From Lactuca virosa (lineage: Eukaryota > Streptophyta > Magnoliopsida > Asterales > Asteraceae), in NCBI GenBank assembly GCA_928212115.1, contig CAKMRJ010003334.1, positions 103,193,731 through 103,257,730 of the forward strand: a DNA stretch of 64,000 nucleotides. Reading direction: 5' to 3'. Below the pieces are notes generated by a model, which was not told the origin of the DNA, searched no databases, and worked only from the letters and a program-made list of their open reading frames with translations. This document shows, piece after piece, positions 58,930-64,000 of the stretch; position 1 is the first letter of the stretch; every line of letters begins with the position of its first letter. Made by a program: the position numbers and the translations under genes.

Positions 58930-59440
58930 GTGTGCCCTTCAGGTTTTGTGACTGGGATGCCGAGGATCACAAAACAAGGTGTGAAGTAACCATGCAAATT
59001 ACTTGGTACCCTTAAGTGTTTACCCCTCAATCGATGTGCCGGTTAACCACACATGCTCCATCGATACTATGATAAACATTAAGTTACCCTTTGCCTACCT
59101 TGTTAAATACGAGTTAGTGTGCCGGTTAACCACACACGCTCCACTAACCGACTTAAACAAAGTGCAAAGTGTACTTTCATTGGATTAGCACCTTATTCAC
59201 ATTTCCTAAGTAACTAAGATTGAGAATTTATAAAAGGTTTAGTTACTAGTATTTATCATTAATACTTTTAATGAAGGGAGAAATTTATAGTCTTGTCCTA
59301 CCCGTTCGGCTAACGACCCTCCACAGTCAAGGAAATCGGTGGGTGAGAGTGGACCCCATTTAACTGCCATTTTATAGGCAGTAACCTTATACCCCCTTAT
59401 AGACCCGGCTTCGTGAATGAGGCCTACTAACGGTAAGACT
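58930..59440 (-). ncRNA. Copia C conserved leader with two hairpin modules
   Basis: Module 1 (59113-59148) stem GTTAGTG/CACTAAC; module 2 (59030-59065) stem ATCGATG/CATCGAT. Both have GGTTAACC in the loop region. Retained although pol is lost, as expected for a sequence needed in cis. Confidence 0.5.
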
Positions 59441-60228
59441 GACTTGCTCTATATAATATATATATTATTAACTTATAATATTATAAAGTATAGGGTTGAA
59501 TTTTAACTTTTAAATTCTAAAGGCTAAACTTGGAATTAAAGTATTCATAAGAGAAAACTTTTTCAAATTCCAAAACTTGAGGGCAAGTTTTGTAACTTTC
59601 AAAACTTTTCTATTCCATAACTTATGTGTTTAAAGTAGTTTTAATTAAAAAACTCTTCAAGTTTCCATAACTTGAGGACAAGTTATGGAAGACTTTAAAC
59701 TAATTAAGAAGTACTCTTCATAATTCATAACTTATGGAAACTTTATAGTTTAACTAAGGTTACACATATTTATTTAATGAAGAGACTCTTGAACCTCCAC
59801 AACTTGAGGACAAGTTATTGAGTCATAAAACCATTTAATAAGAACAAACTCTTCATTTTGTAACTATGACAATTTTTTTATGAGTTTTAAGAAACTTAAA
59901 TGTGACTTTTCATGTAACTTGAGGACAAGTTACACAAACCATTTTTAGAATCAACTTTTAGATTAAATGGATTGAAAATACTATTCAATTACTTTCTATT
60001 AATCTAAGCAACTCATATGAACAAGATAATTCACATCAACTTTTCCATGTAATTAGCAATACTCTTAAACTAATACAAAACATGAATCTTTTGACAATTA
60101 TCTTTGAAATTGGATTAGCATGAACATTACCACATCAAAATAAGTTTATAAGTTCAAAAACAACTTAGGGTAATATTCCTAGTCCATTTCTAGCCAAAAC
60201 AGTCGAATATATGCTGTCTGGGGGTCCA

Positions 60229-60322
60229 ACTCGTCGAGTGCATGAACCAACTCGGCGAGTTGGATCGTTTTGAACATTTTTAAAGCATGGACTCGTCGAG
60301 TCCCCTGATGGACTCGCCGAGT
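60229..60322. repeat. Four ACTCGNCGAGT palindromes in the copia C leader
   Basis: At 60229-60239, 60250-60260, 60291-60301 and 60312-60322; they start 82 bp from the PBS, the same distance as in copia A. Confidence 0.88.
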
Positions 60323-60391
60323 CCGTTGTCCAGACAACAAAAAACTTCGATTTTTAAGCAGTTTTTGCAAGTGTAACAAGAAACAAGCCTA

Positions 60392-60404
60392 GGCTCTGAT
60401 ACCA
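60392..60404 (-). other. Copia C primer binding site
   Basis: Plus-strand GGCTCTGATACCA, reverse complement TGGTATCAGAGCC, next to the 5' LTR end at 60406. Confidence 0.92.
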
Positions 60405-60405
60405 C

Positions 60406-61144
60406 TGTTGGTTTTGAGCATTCTAACACTCCTATGGTGTACATGCAACCTATAAACCTTGGATCTATGTTTTCTCTATTATACATGCAAATAAGAACTT
60501 TCCAAGGCTTTAACCCTAACTAGCATACTATGAGGCAACTATACTACAAAGACTACTTAGATGACATACCTTTTTGGTGTAGCTTGATGTCTTCAAGCTT
60601 TAAGAGCTTAGCCCCAATAGTGTGGAAGCCTCAAGTGGAATCACAAATCACCAAAACAACCTTCGAAGACTTTGAGAATAAGAATACTTTGGTTCTCTCT
60701 AGTGAAATCGGCTAGCCCTCTTAGTGTACCCAACTAGTGCCAATTTCACCAACCAAGGACATCTTTATATAGTATGGAGACTGGGTTAAAACCCATGGCC
60801 TTTCATTTCATATGATCCATGGGTTACACTCCATGGACTATCCATGAAAGCTTAGCCCCAGCTAAATGAACTTGGCTATTCCATATATATAAGAGTCCAT
60901 ATTTAATTAGTTCATTTTGATCACTTAATTAATTCTAAATTAAGTCTTGATCAATACTAATTAAATAATATGATTCCATATTAATATATTAGAACTTATA
61001 ATATATTAATATAAATCATAAATATATTATTCTCAAAAGACTATCCATATAAATTGTGTCGGTGAAGTGCAACCTAAAAGGGACATGCCGGGTCGGGTCA
61101 AGTACATACCAAATATAGTTATGGACTTAGACATTAATCCAACA
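60406..61144 (-). repeat. Copia C 5' LTR
   Basis: Closely matches 56129-56873 with scattered differences and short indels. The target site duplication follows at 61145. Confidence 0.94.
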
Positions 61145-61566
61145 CGGCCTTGGTGCCTTAGACCCCTTAGTATAGTGAGGATAACTCACCTCGCAAGTAG
61201 TGCTGAAGTATCGAAACCTCTGATCGCTGTCTCAACGGAAATCCCAAACTATCACATAATAAATACTAAGTCAATACACCACATAACAGTCTGGACTAAG
61301 GGTCCACACAATCTATCATGTCCATTCTCTTTACTGGGCCAAGGCCCAATGCCAAGTCCATAACCTTGAAAGTCCTTATGCAAAGCCTATTATTGGCCCA
61401 ATTTACCAAATTGGGCCCAACTCCCTAATTAGGCCTAATTCCAAGATCCATTATCAAAACTTGGCCCAAAACATCATATTCATAAAGTCCATCAAAGGCC
61501 CAAATCTGACTAGTCCATAAACAGCCCAAAACCCGAAGCCCAAATGTCAAAAGCCCAACAGAGGAC

Positions 61567-61676
61567 GTACGCGGGGCGTACTCCTGTGGTACGCTAGGCG
61601 TACTCGTTCTGATGTTGACCACCATCGGGGTGGTTGACCGAGTACGCTGGGCGTACTGGATTTACGCTGGGCGTAC
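61567..61676. repeat. Palindrome cluster 2, GTACGCNNNGCGTAC family
   Basis: GTACGCGGGGCGTAC (61567), GTACGCTAGGCGTAC (61589), GTACGCTGGGCGTAC (61642) and TACGCTGGGCGTAC (61663); 837-946 bp from the LTR start. Confidence 0.88.
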
Positions 61677-62293
61677 GTAGTGGTTTGCCAGAATATTAAT
61701 AAGTGCTTAATGGCTTAAGCACTTAATCCCAAACTTCAGATCCAGTGACCAAATGTGCCTAGGACCCATAAAGTCACGAAATTTATCATGTTGGACGTCC
61801 AGAAAGCTCTTAATACTTGGTCTTAATCCATTATGACCTTCCTACTCCATGCATGGGACATCTTAAGCCATTGGGACCTCATTTTTATCACTCAAAACCC
61901 CTTCAAGAGTATAGAAGGACAGTTCATTTCGTCCAAATCACATCATGCACCATCTTGGGACTTTTTGGGACAAGAAATGGTTCTTTAAAGCAAAAATGGC
62001 AAGATCTATACATCTATGCATAAAGTTTGAAGATTTTTACCTTCTGGAGCTTCTAGGGCACAAACCAACTTCAGATCTACAAGCTTTATCTTATTCTCCA
62101 ACTCCTTGATGCAACACCTTCTTCTTAAAACACTCAAGAAACACTCAATAAGCTCACATACTCAAGGAAATGGCTAGGGTTTAGGGAAAACGACTCCAAG
62201 CAGTGGAGGCTGAGGTAAGGGAGGGCTATGTGCTCACAATGTTGCTTATATAGCCCCCCAAACCCTAAATATTAGGGTTTCATCCTGACATAA

Positions 62294-62378
62294 GTACGCC
62301 AACATACACAAGTGTACGCCCAACGTACTAAGGCGGACCTTAATACGCTTAGCGTACTCTTATGTACGCTCAACATAC
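62294..62378. promoter_or_regulatory. Palindrome cluster 1, GTACGC family, upstream of TATA
   Basis: GTACGCCAACATAC (62294), GTACGCCCAACGTAC (62314), TACGCTTAGCGTA (62344) and GTACGCTCAACATAC (62364). The TATA-like box is at 62247-62254, downstream on the minus strand. Confidence 0.75.
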
Positions 62379-62513
62379 TCCTCCTTGACCTAAGGTTGCA
62401 ACCTTTGCCCTTATACTTATCTTGGCTTTACACTTCCAACCCCAAAGACTACAAAGGACAAAATAATGATAGAAGAGGGTTTGGAAATACCTGTAAAATC
62501 TCGGGATGTTACA

Positions 62514-64000
62514 ATTCTCCCCTACTTGACCTAGACTTCGTCCTCGAAGTCTGATGCGGTAAATAGATCCGGGTAATGCTCCCGCATCTCTGACTCGGGC
62601 TCCTAAGTCCACTCAGATCCTCTCCGATGCTCCCACTGCACCTTTACCAAAGGTATCTCCTTGTTCCATAGAACCTTCATCTTCCTTTCCAGAATCGCCA
62701 TGGGCATCTCCACATAATTCAGGCACTCATCGACCTGAATATCATCCAACGATACTACTGCCTCCTGATCCATGATGCATTTTCGCAATTACAAAACGTG
62801 AAAAATGTTGTGTATCTGACAGAGCTCCTCCGGAAGATCCAGTATGTATGCAACCTTGCCAACCCTGGCGATAACCCGAAATGGTCCAATGTATCGGGGA
62901 CCCAACTTTCCCCTCTTCCTGAAGCGAATCACACCCTTCCATGGTGAAACCTTCAGAAACACCATGTCACCTACCTGGAACTCCAACTCAGATCGCTGTC
63001 TGTCGGCGTAACTCTTCTGCCGACTCTGAGCGGTCTGCAGTCGCTGTCTGATCTGCTGAATCTTCTCGGTAGTTTGCAAGAATACCTCTGTCCGTCCCAT
63101 CACTCTATGACCAACCTCACCCCAACAGACCGGGGTGCAACATCTCCGCCCGTACAACAGCTCAAAAGGCGGGGCGTCAGTGCTGGAATGGTAGCTGTTG
63201 TTGTAGGAGAACTCTGCAAGGGGTAGGTGGGAATCCCAACTCCCACCGAAATCAATGACACAGGCCCTCAACATGTCATCAAGGGTCTGTATGGTCCACT
63301 CGCTCTGACCGTCGGTATGCGGATGATATGTTGTGCGAAAATGCAGCCGCGTGCCCAGTTCTTCGTGGAACTTCTGCCAGAAACGGGAGGTAAATCTAAC
63401 ATCTCGGTCGGAAACAATGGAGACTGGAACTCCGTGGCGAGAAACGATCTCGCGGACATACACGTTGACCAACTTCTCGGCCGATGAACTCTCTCGTATG
63501 GCCAAGAAATGGGCACTCTTGGTCAATCGATCCACGATGACCCATATAGCATCAAACCCCTTCGCCGTCCTCAACAGCTTGGTAATGAAGTCCATCGTGA
63601 TCTGTTCCCATTTCCACATGGGAATCTCCAGGGGCTGCAGCTTGCCATGGGGCCTCTGATGCTCGGCCTTGACCATCCTACAAGTCAAGCACCTCTCGAC
63701 GTACCAAGCGATTTCTCGCTTCATGCATGGCCACCAGTAACTCAAACTCAAGTCCCGATACATATTGGTGGCCCCCGGGTGAATAGAGAAATGAGACTTG
63801 TGAGCCTCCTCCATAACTGTCTGTCTGACCCCACCAGACATCAGAACCCATACCCGACCGCATCGGGTCAATAATCCCCGGCTATCCTGCCCAAAACGGG
63901 CGTTCTCGCCCCTGATCCTCTCTAGTTTCTAGTTCTCTGGTCGCATGCCCTCAGCCTGAGCATCTCTATCAAATTCACAAGTGGAGAATCCACCGCTATC
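62514..64000 (-). pseudogene. pol: Gypsy B integrase and chromodomain-like tail, cut by window edge
   Basis: The minus-strand frame enters at 64000 and ends about 62553 (DFEDEV), with stops at 63929, 62789 and 62603 but no frameshift. Integrase starts with the HHCC finger (EAHKSHFSIH...CLTC). The catalytic acids are in TMDFI, VSDRD and GQSEWTIQ (the residue after E is W where the related copy at 5383-7571 has R). A GPRYIGPF module follows, then the C-terminal tail with VKVQWEHRRGSEWT. It is closely related to 5383-7571 in protein but has a different LTR. RT and upstream parts lie beyond the window. Confidence 0.93.

Larger units (their letters stand above)
56129..61144 (-). mobile_element. 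Complete non-autonomous copia element (copia C), 5016 bp, TSD CGGCC
   Basis: Flanked by CGGCC (56124-56128 and 61145-61149); removing it restores GGGCCGGCCTTGGTGCC, as in homologous LTRs. LTRs are 60406-61144 (5', 739 bp) and 56129-56873 (3', 745 bp); PBS in reverse at 60392-60404, PPT at 56874-56884. Protease to RNase H is missing relative to copia B through a single deletion (junction 57520-57524). Only gag fragments remain. Confidence 0.95.
55346..62513 (-). repeat. 3' LTR of gypsy B, split by copia C; about 2.15 kb without it
   Basis: The plus-strand start TGTAACATCC (55346) and end GGGATGTTACA (62513) form an inverted end pair. Outer part 55346-56128; inner part 61150-62513. Contains hairpin TAAGCCTGAAGCTTA (55542-55556), tandem units (55610-55925), GGCCCAA-rich stretch (61338-61560), cluster 2 (61567-61676), TATA-like TTATATAG (62247-62254) and cluster 1 (62294-62378). 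The PPT follows at 62514. Confidence 0.9.

Noticed and set aside
63227..63874. Plus-strand frames opposite gypsy B integrase
   Set aside because: Shadow frames; the minus strand carries the catalytic motifs.

Overview
This 64 kb window is plant nuclear DNA made almost entirely of LTR retrotransposons and their debris. I found no intact host gene, rRNA, tRNA or CRISPR array. LTRs of the TG...CA type, PBSs matching initiator tRNA-Met (TGGTATCAGAGC), chromodomain-type Ty3/gypsy pol, Ty1/copia gag-pol, MITEs and 8-bp hAT-style duplications all point to a eudicot. The recurring ACTCGNCGAGT palindromes suggest an Asteraceae genome of the lettuce type; that species guess is from memory and untested.

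Layout. 1-700: copia LTR cut by the window edge, inserted in a 2.8 kb gypsy LTR (701-3501, minus). 3502-5382: broken minus-strand gypsy internal region (gag and RT fragments, 57-bp tandem repeat). 5383-9513: plus-strand gypsy, pol remnant plus complete 3' LTR. 9514-19568: another gypsy LTR (plus) split by a complete copia element, copia A (9874-17836, TSD TATAG). 19569-36383: older sequence with an LTR relic, two MITE-like elements, two decayed copia elements, a Tat-like gypsy relic carrying a hAT-like insertion (27610-28193, TSD TCCTGACT), and a gypsy solo LTR (32851-34682, TSD ACTTG). 36384-53850: a fold-back element whose arm was hit by a large gypsy-type element without recognisable coding capacity (36460-53034, TSD ATCAT). 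One LTR of that element holds a copia solo LTR (37816-46227), which in turn holds copia B (38287-45855, TSD CATGG). 54193-55345: part of a minus gypsy LTR, interrupted by the LTR of gypsy B (55346-62513). That LTR is itself split by copia C (56129-61144, TSD CGGCC). Gypsy B pol runs from 62514 off the right edge.

The three copia elements are one lineage at three stages: A keeps gag-pol with stops and frameshifts, B is heavily decayed, and C has lost most of pol through a clean deletion of about 2.56 kb. All share a long leader with two hairpin modules carrying GGTTAACC, a candidate dimerisation or packaging signal.

The most unusual signal is in the gypsy LTRs. Three families with unrelated palindromes (ACTCGNCGAGT, ACGCCTGGCGT, GTACGC...GCGTAC) carry them in two clusters at nearly the same LTR offsets, one just upstream of the TATA box and one about 770-950 bp into the LTR. 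At another shared offset each LTR has a family-specific tandem array. Copia A and C carry the gypsy-type ACTCGNCGAGT motif downstream of their PBS. All coordinates, TSDs and identities were read by eye.
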